From assembly GCA_001579985.1 (NCBI GenBank), contig LRSR01004283.1, positions 1 to 29,269 on the forward strand: 29,269 bases of DNA, written 5' to 3'. Shown here one piece after another: positions 1 to 9,777 of this stretch. Positions within the stretch are counted from its first letter, which is position 1. The number at the start of each line of letters is the position of its first letter. The notes beneath the pieces are model-generated. The model made no database searches. It was not told where the DNA came from and saw only the letters and a program-made list of their open reading frames with translations. The stretch comes from Hypsibius dujardini. Taxonomy: Eukaryota; Tardigrada; Eutardigrada; Parachela; Hypsibiidae. The position numbers and the translations under genes are program-made.

Positions 1-3000
1 TTGCCGTCAAAGACGAAACCGTCGTCGCATCGGTAGTGGAGCATGACAAAACTGTTGGGCTCCGGGGTTAATTGGAGACATCTAAGGAAGCGAGTCGCGA
101 AGAAAACACGTTTTCAAAACGGCATTCCTCGCAGATATATAGATAGCTTAAGACATTATAATTAGGGTCGAGGACTTTAATAATAATGTAAAGGCATGTA
201 ATTAAGACAACTTCGAGACATGGATTTTCAATAAACACTAGTCAAATTTTTAAATATAAAGTAGCTTGAAATTTAAGATGAATTTCAATTAAATTGGGCT
301 GCTAATTTGGATCAAATCTAAAGAGACTTTTTGGGCAAAATATACTTAAGCAAAATGGTAACTTGCAAATAAATGATAAATTAAAGGTGCATTTGTTTCG
401 GGTTTACCTGTAAAAACGTTGGCAGTTCTGGTCGGACGGATAAAGAAAGTACCCAGACCGGAAACAGACCGGTGTCCGAGCCTTCATTTTAAAGGGGCCT
501 CCCCAGATGGCCGTTGCAAAGGAAGCCACCGTACTGCTGAACGGAGGCGCCACACTGCTACTGGAAAATTGCACTGAACCAGGACCACCGTTAAACCTAT
601 TCCCCACTACTTCCACCTGAGTAGCTGATGTGAGAACTGGCCTCTCTGACGTTGTCGGGACTCCGGGCGCGTCCGTGTCTGTCGACGGCAAAGTCCACGT
701 TGCCACCGTCGCCGTCGAGCTTGGCTGCTCCTCCGTCACTGATGTCGTCGTTGATATTGTGATGGGCGTTGTCGGCGACATCGTCAAGGTCTCCGAGACG
801 CCAGCCAGGTTGATAGCCGTCGCAGTGGATGACGGAATTAATGACGCTAAAGACACGTCACTCAACTGCGATGCGGACGGTTCATCGGGGCATGGACTGC
901 TGTCTAACGGTCGAACGCATGCCGTCACCGTCACATCGAACACCATCCCCTTTCCGCACTCGAATTCGTACGATACCCATACACCGGACTGCGGTTCCGG
1001 ACGGAGGAGCCACTGGCATCGACGGAAACGGTGGCAGGAGATCTGGGTGAAACCGGCTTCCTGGCATGGCTGTGAGGGTTCGCCGGCCGTTCCGGTACTT
1101 TCTTGACTGGTGACGGTGAGGAAGTTGGGCAGGTCTTGCACGACGAAACTGGTTGCACTGCCGGGATTGCTGGCCACGTAGAGGGACGGTTCGGAAGATG
1201 CGGCAGTCAGACAGTTTAAATTGCTGGTTGAAGGGTCTATGCACTGCTTTTTGATGGGCGAGAAGACGAGCGACGGAGGACATTCATGCACCGAGACGAA
1301 AAAGTGCAGTGGCCCGCTCAAATACCGGCAGATCATAAACCTGGAACAAGAAAAACATGGCGTGACTATTTCATGGTCAGCGAAGAAGGCTAAAAAAGGC
1401 GATGGATGGACGGATAGACGGACGGACACAAAGTAAGGTAGATCAAATGATAGACAGACCTACAACAAATAGGGAAGACGGTGGAACACCTGGGTGCTTG
1501 GAGCAACAGGCACACTGCGGTACGGAAGGTATGGTGAAAGCTTGAGGGACAGAGGGACGGATGGCAAACGGATGAACCACGAGTGAAATTAGGACGAAAT
1601 GTCACACGGACAGACGGATGGACAAACAGACGGACGAACGGAGGTATAAACAGACGAACGAAAGTGAATACCTTGTGCTACAGGATGTGGCAAATGGCAA
1701 CGGAAAGATTCCCTCCTTCAGACACAGATCCGTTTTCCCTTCACTGAGTTGACTGATGTTACTTGTCCCAGCAATTTCATTCGAAATTGGTCTTCCGACC
1801 ATGGAAGTATTAGATGAGGTATTGGCCACAGGGAACCCTCCATTACCGCCACTGGCCGAGCTACCCAATGACGCACTGATGCGGTCAGTCTGAACGGACG
1901 GCGGTTCGGAAGCCACACAATCCGCTGTGGGATTATACTGACATGTCCCGTTGTCGAAGACCGTATGCGGAGGACACTGGAATCGGAAGAGCAAAAAGCT
2001 CGGCAGCCAGACATACTTCTCGCATTTGTAAAAGACACATGGGCTGGAACTAGGGAAGGAGCCCACGGTTTCGCATTTGAATTCCGACCCGTCCACCACC
2101 AAGACCCCAGTAGCTGTCAAGTATGGCGGTGGTCGAAGGAACTGCTTCAAATTCCCGCTGCTTTCCGAAGTACCTGCCGTTAATTTTAGGTGGAATAAAA
2201 TGTTAAAACATTTCCAGTACATTAGTTTTATTGTTAAACTCTAATTAAATATTAAATAATTAAAATTTTCAGTTACCGACAAAAAATTATATTGAAATTT
2301 ATTCCATTAATACATTAATAAGTTACCTGTAACCGTGTCTTGTGTCATGCTAGTTGTTGCCGGGTTTGCCGTCGTAGTGGGATAGACGGTCAGTGCACTG
2401 TCAAGTATAGTGGTTTTCCTGGGTTGATTGGACTTTGTCGTCGGGCTTGTTAGCCAAATCGTCGCCAGAGTCGGCATCACCTTGAGCGACGGGCTCGAGG
2501 GACGCGTCGGTAAAGGTGGGGCGGCACTCGCTGGTGAATCGATCGTAATCTGGAGGTCTTCGCTCGTATCGAGAACGTTGCAGGAGGACGTCTCACTAGC
2601 CCATGTACAGGCATGGGTCGCCTCGTCAAAAAACAGTCCGGTGGGACAGGAAAATCGTTCAACTTTGACTGACGTTTGTGTTCTTGAGCATCGAAAAAAG
2701 CGCCGACAGTTGACGGGACTTCGAAACAACCCTGCCTGTGTGTCGTTCCGGCATCGTTCAGTTTCCCAGTTGCGAACGTAGTCACTGATGTTAGTACTCG
2801 AAGTTGGACTGTCGAATATAGTTTTGCTGTTGGTGGGCGTAGAGCTCTCCATTTGCTCCTCACCCAACGATTTAACACATGCCGCAACTGTGGGTTCGTA
2901 TAGAAGGCCGACTTCGCAGGAGAACAGGTAGATCTGAAAAGGATCAAACGAGGACTCCAATGTTCAATCCACTCAGGCAAGCGGCAGGGTAGTGCCAAAT

Positions 3001-3703
3001 CATTTCAGCAGGTAAAGAAACATACAGACGGACACACAGACATACAGACCCACACACACACAGACACGCATACGGACAGTTAAGTTGAAAAGCACATAGA
3101 TACAAGTTCAAGGTCTGGTCATACCATAAAAGTGCTGTTGAGATGAAGCGCGACGCATCGGTAGAACTTTGTGGAATTAGTGGGATGCGGGAAGAAGCCA
3201 GATGTTTTGCAGGTCAAGCCGGACAGCTCTGAGACATACGAACCCGGCCGGTTGCTGTTCATTTTTATACGTTTGGATGTTCCAGATTTGACAATCTCCG
3301 GAAATTGTGAACTCATGGTAGTGGAAATTGTTATGGTAGTCGGTTGAACGGTGCAGCGACTTTGGTCTCCAGGTTGGCACCTGGCCACAGTCGCCACAAA
3401 AACCTGCCCTCCAGGGCATCGGTAATGTTCCACTAGGACGGAACGGTCGTCCGTCCGGCGACACGTAACATATTCGGTGCAAGAGTTCTCCAGACGCCAT
3501 GTGCCGGATTTTCGGCACAGGGACAGAATCGGATCTGTCGCGGCGCTTATTTCCTGGACCGGGAAACGCTGTCGGGAAAGGAGGAAGGTTGCGTTTGCCG
3601 ATTGGCTTTGGCACACATTTATCCGTTGAGTAATGAGTATGCACAAAAGTGCAAGAAAATTGGCGAAAAATTTGCCTCCAAAAGGTTGCTTTTTGGAAGA
3701 CAT
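1..3703 (-). CDS. Secreted multi-domain chitin-binding type-2 (CBM14/peritrophin-A) mucin-like protein, 3' partial
   Basis: Likely a secreted chitin-binding protein of cuticle, gut lining or extracellular matrix. Exons read on the minus strand: 3703-3125, 2933-2327, 2173-1672, 1340-408 and 81-1, the last running off the window. All joins are GT-AG and keep phase. The first Met at 3703 is followed by a basic stretch and a hydrophobic signal-peptide core (FFANFLALLCILI). Seven CBM14 domains follow at about residues 63-117, 165-213, 254-311, 429-481, 546-606, 655-713 and from 855 past the edge. They carry the six-Cys pattern with motifs such as EHYRCPGGQVF, RFFRC and CPTGLFFD. Domains 2, 5 and 7 are each rebuilt by joining two exons, which supports the joins. 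For domain 7 the acceptor at 82-83 gives FYRC, whereas the later AG near position 52 would lose that Cys. Linkers are rich in Ser, Thr and Pro, so probably O-glycosylated. Domain 2 lacks the second Cys. Family is secure; the orthologue is not known. Confidence 0.9.
1383..1661. repeat. Degenerate GACG/GACA tetranucleotide tract in intron 3 of the chitin-binding gene
   Basis: Imperfect runs of gacggac, cagacgg and gatgga units lie at about 1398-1432 and 1605-1661, inside the intron spanning 1671-1341. The same kind of tract occurs in several other introns of the window. Confidence 0.75.
3018..3080. repeat. Degenerate ACAGACGG/CACA tract in intron 1 of the chitin-binding gene
   Basis: cagacgg, cacagacata and a short CA run occupy part of the 191-bp first intron (3124-2934). 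The unit belongs to the same GACA/GACG family as the tract in intron 3. Confidence 0.7.
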
Positions 3704-4909
3704 TTTTGTGTTGATTTTACGGCCTAACTAACTGAAGTGCACATTGGAATATTTATTGGTCTTTCCTTTTCGCTGAAGGTATTGTCGGTCATTGTGAAAA
3801 GGCGGTGGAGTAAGACGGCGTCAGATGGACGCGCTTCCAAGACGGCGGGCGGCAGGGCGTGTGTTAGTCGTATGTCGCTCTGTCACGCGTGCTTGGCGGA
3901 TCTAATTGTCACGTTCCGCTCCTAAAACTTGACTTCCAACTGAGTAATATGCCTGTAGGTCATTGGGCTATGAGATGATCGTCCAACAAACAACCAAAAA
4001 CTTCAACAGCTAACACTTGTATAGCCTTATACACACTTGCTTTTAATGCCTATGTGCCTAAGTTAAAGCCACCCTTTAAGCTTTGGCCCAGCAAAAGAGG
4101 GGGATCCAAACTCGAGCCAACTCCAGCTACCGCCTGCTGCTGCTTTTCAACGATTCATTGATTACTTACTGACCTCTCCCAACCATCAGAGAACGAAACG
4201 GAGTAAAATCAGAAAAAATATATTAACCTACAAAATCTAACTTTAGTTGACGTAACAGGTCGTGGCTTACTATTACTTACCTTTTTAATGAGGTTGATTT
4301 TGAGTCATTTTCAACTGTCCCCTAAAAGTAATTGAGTTATTTAATTAGGGAAAATTGAAGATTAATTGGCAATGGAGAAAGAAAGGTGTTATACGGTGAT
4401 GTAATCCTTGGATATGCGATTTCATTTGTCAAGTGATGCGAACGGGAGTTGCTCGTACGTTGCCGAGTACTCTTGATTTCTATGTCTGACCGTGAAGGAC
4501 GCGTACCCACACAAGCCTTTTTTCACCTTTCTTTTCCTTCGATCAAAGCCCTGAGAAGAAATATGGCCGTACAAGACCATTAATTTCGCGACAGTTTGCT
4601 CATCTTCTGCGATTTCCGTGGAGGAGACCGGGTAATGCCATGTGGCCGCACCTTGGCAATTCCTTTCTTCAATTGATCTTCGTCCGTATCAGGCTCAGCT
4701 CTCCCTCTCTCAGCAGTTTTCATTCTTAAAAATTTTAGTTTCTCCGTGCTTTCACTTTTCGTTAAATTGAATTTTTGTAGTTTTTCATTTAGGCCCTTGA
4801 TTGAGCATGTTTTCAACCTTTACGGGATAGCTGGCATTGTTGTGATCATTTATGCGGTCATCTTGCATTGTACCGCGGGCTTGGACCGTTACACTTTGCG
4901 ACCATTTCC

Positions 4910-5047
4910 ATGGGACCGAAGGTGACGCTGGGTGGTAGCAATCCGACTACCATGGAGCCAATTTACGACCACGTCCTGGAGAAGCTGGCGCCCAACTATC
5001 CGGCCCTCTTCCGTGCCTATTACTCAGACCAAACGGCCCTATTTTAG
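4910..5047 (+). other. Short coding-like segment, unrecognised (45 codons)
   Basis: An ATG at 4910 opens 45 codons with regular GC-rich codon use unlike the AT-rich flanks; a piece reads TTMEPIYDHVLEKLAPNYPA. It ends at a TAG at 5045-5047. I do not recognise the family. It could be a stray exon, a retro-copied fragment of a gene, or chance. Confidence 0.2.
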
Positions 5048-7072
5048 TTGGGTCTGCAACATTGTAGGACGAGAGGCAGACCTTTATCACCAAGGAGTCT
5101 GCAGTAGCTTCGGCTAACCCATTATCGCACCTTCTCAGTTATTTTGGTGTATTTTTCCCTTAATCCACAATTCGACCGCTTTTCTTGTTTGATCGTAGTG
5201 CCGTATGCGATAGCTTACTTCCCGGTCGCTGATATGACCAGGGGTAAATAATATAAGGCACCCTATACAAACCTACAGTATGTATACTGCTAGGTTTCAA
5301 AATTCAATACACAACTATCAAATAATTTCTCGCGAATATGATGATGGAACAAATTACTAAACAACGTTATCAGGGCAAACTTTTACATTTCTTCCTTCTG
5401 TCCATTGACATTTATTTTTATTCATACCCGTGCAGTACATCGTACGCTTATTTGTGTAATTAATAACATCCTTCTAGACTATATATATGTACTAATACCC
5501 GCTTTACTTACTATACAACGTCCTTTATTATCTATTTTACCAATTTCTTTATAGCGCATCCACTTTTGGAGTTTTTTCACGTCCACCTCAATCTCTACTT
5601 TACTCTTTATAAACGTAATGCATTTTGTTTAAGAAGTGTCAATAAAATTGGGGTTGTTAAACGCGGCTCCTTTAAGATTATCTGTTACGGTGTGAAAAAT
5701 AAGACTACCCTACTCCATGAATGAATGAACAAAGATAGGGTAATCATTTCTCGCTGGTGGATGTTTGATTAAGTGAGCTAACTCATTTTCAAAGCGATTG
5801 AATTTTTTTATCATCCTAATGAGAAGAGGTGATGCTATTAAAATATCATGTATGGTTGGTTCACATTCAAACGACGAAGAGAAGCACGGTGGCAAGTTGC
5901 AGCGTACCATCTCATTAATTCCAGGCTTAAATATATTGCTTCTCCTTCGGTAATCTTTTTGGGAAGCCAAGCAAAGGAGACCGTTCCCCTTGTTGAACGC
6001 CGATGGATCAGCTTCTACCGCCCCAAACATTTCCATGCTACTTGATCGGAGGAGGGCTATATTGAGAGTAGGACGGGCTAGATATTTATTTGCAGCAACA
6101 ACTTGTCATAGCTTCATCAGGTTGTTAAGCGGCCATTGTGTGTTTTGACCCTATTTTGCCATGTACTTATAATTTTTATCACATTGTACAGGCTATTCAA
6201 AAAAGGGCATGTAAACGGGATAAAAGTGAAAGATGAGATGAGCGAAAATGTTAATATCATGGTGTCGTCCTGTCAAGTCGCCGCTTTATAGGGGCCGACC
6301 GCTATCCGAGGCAGATTTTCCTACATCCCCAGGCCACACCATTTCCGTTGTTAGGTTCTCATTGAAGACTGTTTTCCGACAGCTATGACATTTGCCCACT
6401 GACAAGATTACTACAACAATCAGGTCACCTTAAAGGTGCTGATTATTTTTTTCAGCATTCAATCAAAACCCTCGCTTAACTTCTATAATCGGGTGTCTTG
6501 AAAGGATCTACCGAATAATTGCTTGAGTCATGGAGGGAGCAGATCCGCCAGCTAACCGAGAAGGTTCATTCACGTACACTGAGAGTTTTTGTTGCCAACA
6601 TTCAGTCCGGCTACGAAGATCCAGTGGGTCTGCTGTCACAGGAACCCAGCATTTCATTACAGTACTTTACATAAAGATAAGTCATCTTAAACTTATTCTC
6701 TGCAGATCACACGACGGAATCTTCCATTCTTTCTTTTGTACTCTACATTAATATCTAATTTAAAATGGAAAGACGTATTGCTCTAATAGCAACCTTCTTT
6801 TCCGTCGCAGATATTGCCAGAGATAAGGCAACTTTTCACGGCACCATGCAAAATATTATTGGTCAGACCAAAGGAACAGACTGAAATAATTCAAATTCAA
6901 TTTATTCTCCATGTAGTTGTAATAAATCTCTATTTATATTACATCCTAACATAAATAAAATCTATTTATTGTTTTCACTTGCAAATTTGGAAAGTACTTT
7001 GAAAGCATTGTATAATGGTCATTTGTGTAGGAGGGGGGTTATAATGTTTTACAATCTTGTCATTAACTCGTC

Positions 7073-7218
7073 GAAAGGTCTTGGACGAAGTTCGCTTGAG
7101 TCATCCGGGCGAGGTTAAGCGCATTTCCGGACGGGACCTTGGGAGAATGTTCTACAACCGCATCTTCCTGTCCTCTCTGACCAAGACAAAAGTCGCCATA
7201 AACGAGCAAGGTGATCGT
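7073..7218 (+). other. Exon-like open segment between splice-like signals, unrecognised
   Basis: An AG (cgaaag) just before 7078 and a GT donor-like site (gagcaag|gtgatc) near 7216 frame an open stretch that includes DEVRLSHPGEVKRISGRD and LTKTKVAINEQG. The second string faintly recalls the serpin hinge region (...VNEEGTE), but that is weak. No partner exons were found. A gene fragment or chance are both possible. Confidence 0.2.
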
Positions 7219-7386
7219 CGAGTCTGATAGAGTGTACAATGCACAGTATCTATGTTTTATTTGAACCAACTAATTTCCGATTCCGATGTTGGTGCGAACT
7301 GAAGGGCAGGACAGTATTGGGCCTAACAACCAAGTCCCCAAGCCAGCTGGAGGCGTCGCGTCTCTTAGTCACTATTATTGCTCTCG

Positions 7387-7394
7387 GTGTTACC
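7387..7394. repeat. Target-site duplication, left copy (GTGTTACC)
   Basis: Identical to 8186-8193 and directly abuts the terminal inverted repeat of the hAT-type element. Confidence 0.85.
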
Positions 7395-8185
7395 TAGGGA
7401 TGGCATCAAATGTCAAATCTCAAATTCAAACTAAATCAAATCAAATCAAATCAAAGTAAATCAAATTGAGGTGCGTTTTGATTTTGATTTGATTTGATTT
7501 TGATTTGATTTTGATTTGATTTTGATTTGATTTTCAGCATTTTTCGACCAATTTTTGGCTTAAAAACGGCTCAACCTCGATCTTTTTGCAAAATTTGAGT
7601 AATTTTCCAAATTTCTTAATTCAGAATGTCCATAATAGTTCATGTTGTAAAGTTTACGTTTTAAACGTTCCTCATTCAAAATGTTCATAAAAACTCTCGA
7701 GCTATTCCGAGTCATTCCGTCTCCGTAACCCGATGAGCCTGATGACGCAATCTTTTCCATTTGTGACATTACCTAAAATGTAACTGGGAATTCTGCCAAG
7801 CATTCATTAACCTAACTTAATACTTATGAAGTATGAATGATAATAAAATTGCATCATCAAAAAAACATTTGCACTTGTGTAGTGCAAGTTTTTCGTAGTC
7901 TTTACCTAGAAAATAAATAATAAAAAAGGTAAATTTTCCACCTAAATTCAAACTAATAATTTTTATAGGTAAAACTGAACCCTAGTCTGAATAATTCTTC
8001 TCCTCGAATATATACTAATCGCGCTAAAGTTATTGCAAAAAACATGCCAGAAAGTACTAGTATGAAGTCAACGAAATTTTCAAAGTACCGTCAAATCAAA
8101 ATCAAATCAAAATCCAATGATTTCAAATTCAAATCAAATCAAAATCAAATCAAATCGGTCGTTTTGTCATTTGATGCCATCCTTA
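7395..8185. mobile_element. Non-autonomous hAT-type element (MITE) with 8-bp target duplication
   Basis: The ends are TAGGGATGGCATCAAATG on the left and its near-complement CATTTGATGCCATCCTTA on the right. They are bordered by identical 8-bp copies GTGTTACC at 7387-7394 and 8186-8193. An 8-bp duplication with TAGGGATGGC-type ends is characteristic of hAT DNA transposons. The 791-bp interior has no transposase. Both subterminal regions are built of TCAAA / TTTTGATTTGA repeats in opposite orientation (about 7430-7535 and 8090-8160). The small open frames inside it reflect these repeats and are not genes. Confidence 0.88.
7430..7535. repeat. Left subterminal TCAAA / TTTTGATTTGA repeat block
   Basis: Short tandem (atcaa)n units pass into (ttttgatttga)n units. 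The complementary block is at 8090-8160, so the two subterminal parts could pair. Repeated subterminal motifs are typical transposase-binding regions in hAT elements, but that role is inferred. Confidence 0.8.
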
Positions 8186-8193
8186 GTGTTACC
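8186..8193. repeat. Target-site duplication, right copy (GTGTTACC)
   Basis: Exact match of 7387-7394, directly after the right terminal repeat of the hAT-type element. Confidence 0.85.
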
Positions 8194-9777
8194 GGAGCAG
8201 TCATCCTTCTCATACTCGCAACCACTTGGCTAATTGAGTACCTTCTAGGGAGTGGGAGTGTAAATAAAAAGAGCATTTAGATAAATCTACTTTACGAAAG
8301 TTGAAGAAACTCCGGTGTGGAGTAATTTAATTTGAAATGCATTACTACATTATTTCTTTGACTGTTGGTCGTAGAGTATTTAATGTAGCCATAATCGATC
8401 CTCCCCGACGGATTTGCATTAATGAAAAATTAATTGTAGGATACATGTGCAATCAGGCGTGACCCATGAGGGTTTATTATTACATTATTACATTGACTTT
8501 TAGGTCATCCAAGAGAAAAAGATTGCACTGGTAAAAAGTCGCTTGTGTTATATCGTTTAGATTGAGACGACAACGACATGAACGCTTTAACACGACTGCT
8601 GGCAACTCGTCCAGGAAAACCTCATAAATGCAGCCACGCCTAAGTATAGTAGTTCTTCCCAGGATATTGTCTCTTTCGATCAACACCAATGGATGGATCG
8701 CTTTCCACTGCCACCTAGGGGGCGTGGCTCGTGAGGTAGCAACAATGAGGACCACACTTGCGAGTTGCGATGGAATTGTTTAGTTATATATTTAGATGAT
8801 CACACAAGTTGCAAGTTTTCCGGCGCTGTCGGTTCCCAGTGGCACACAATTCTTCATGCTTTTTTCCGTTCTATAGCCTCTTGTAAACTGTTAGCGGTAT
8901 ATTTTCAATTATTTTTATAATTAAAGACATATCTCATAATTAGGGAAGAGTCTGCTGGAGCTTTGAGGTCATTTGTCACCGTCAGAGTCATTTCCCAAGG
9001 GGATAGATATAATAGAAATCGGCCCATATATAAAGCTGTCCAACTGTGCCGTCAATATAATTCTGAGACAGTACGGGTCATTTGCTTAAAGTGCAGTTAA
9101 TATTATTATTCTTAATTTTTTAACTAGCTGGTTGTGGTACCCTGTACATATCTGATAAAGTAAATAATACATCTAATGTGATAAAGAGGATTGAAAGAGT
9201 ACATTGGAACTGAGAACTCTTACTCTATTTATTTTGCCATCTTTTCCGGCTTTAAAGGCATTTTTCGTTAGTTCAGATTAAGATTTAAGCACCAGGCAGA
9301 TTTTATCATCACCATACACGGGATCCTCCCACACGTCCCTCTTCGCCTCCATCTTCTCGCGCCCGCCCGGCTCCCCTAAAATTATCCGCTGCCTTAATTG
9401 AGGCAGTTAGACTGGGTTAATTGTAGAGCGTCTCTCGCGGCAGCGCGACAAAAGAGAGCGCGAGCTTCGTCCACTTAACGCCACCGTCACTACCGTCGTC
9501 TCTCATACAACGGAACGAACCCTGACAGCGTTAATTATAGACCTTCCATTGAAATGGCTTGTCCACGGAAATGTCAGGCCCTGCGGCTCCTCCCCTCATT
9601 AAGGGATCAACTAACAGCCGCCGAACGACACAAACGCCACAATGGCCCATTTCCCTTCCGATAACAAACAATTATCCGCCAATCATCAGCGCTTCAAATT
9701 TCTGCTGCGAATGAAGAAAGGAACACAGAGGGAATTTGTTTATAAAATGCAAAGGACATAGAATGCGTGCATAGTAG
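8194..9777. other. Intergenic stretch downstream of the SIX4/5-like gene
   Basis: No gene recognised. The 91-codon minus-strand frame at 8480-8755 has no clear family match. The 9300-9700 part is richer in GC than its surroundings and contains the 18-bp hairpin at 9389-9406. The 3' untranslated region of the SIX4/5-like gene must begin just left of 9778; a minus-strand AATAAA (plus-strand tttatt near 9226-9231) is one possible polyadenylation signal. Confidence 0.5.
9389..9406. repeat. Perfect 6-bp-stem inverted repeat CTGCCT-TAATTG-AGGCAG
   Basis: The two arms CTGCCT and AGGCAG are exact complements around TAATTG. It is short enough to be chance. Confidence 0.4.

Larger units (their letters stand above)
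3704..7386. other. Intergenic stretch without a recognisable complete gene
   Basis: AT-rich DNA upstream of the chitin-binding gene, so its promoter is expected at the left end. Open frames such as 4580-4816 (minus, 78 codons, Lys/Ser-rich) and 5710-6036 (minus, 108 codons) show no family motif. Two short segments with coding-like composition, 4910-5047 and 7073-7218 on the plus strand, are listed separately. No tRNA, rRNA or transposon ends were recognised here. Confidence 0.6.

Noticed and set aside
51-53. Alternative acceptor (cccaacag) for exon 5 of the chitin-binding gene
   Set aside because: It keeps the frame but deletes the conserved FYRC cysteine; the upstream acceptor at 82-83 gives a complete domain.
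630-1106. 158-codon plus-strand open frame
   Set aside because: It is antisense to exon 4 of the chitin-binding gene; the minus strand carries clear CBM14 motifs and splice sites.
8044-8280. 78-codon frame rich in Ser, Lys and Asn
   Set aside because: It is built from the subterminal TCAAA array of the hAT-type element and its flank.
8480-8755. Minus-strand 91-codon frame containing a string slightly like a serpin C-terminus
   Set aside because: Similarity is limited to a few residues, and it is on the opposite strand from the other faint serpin-like segment at 7073-7218.
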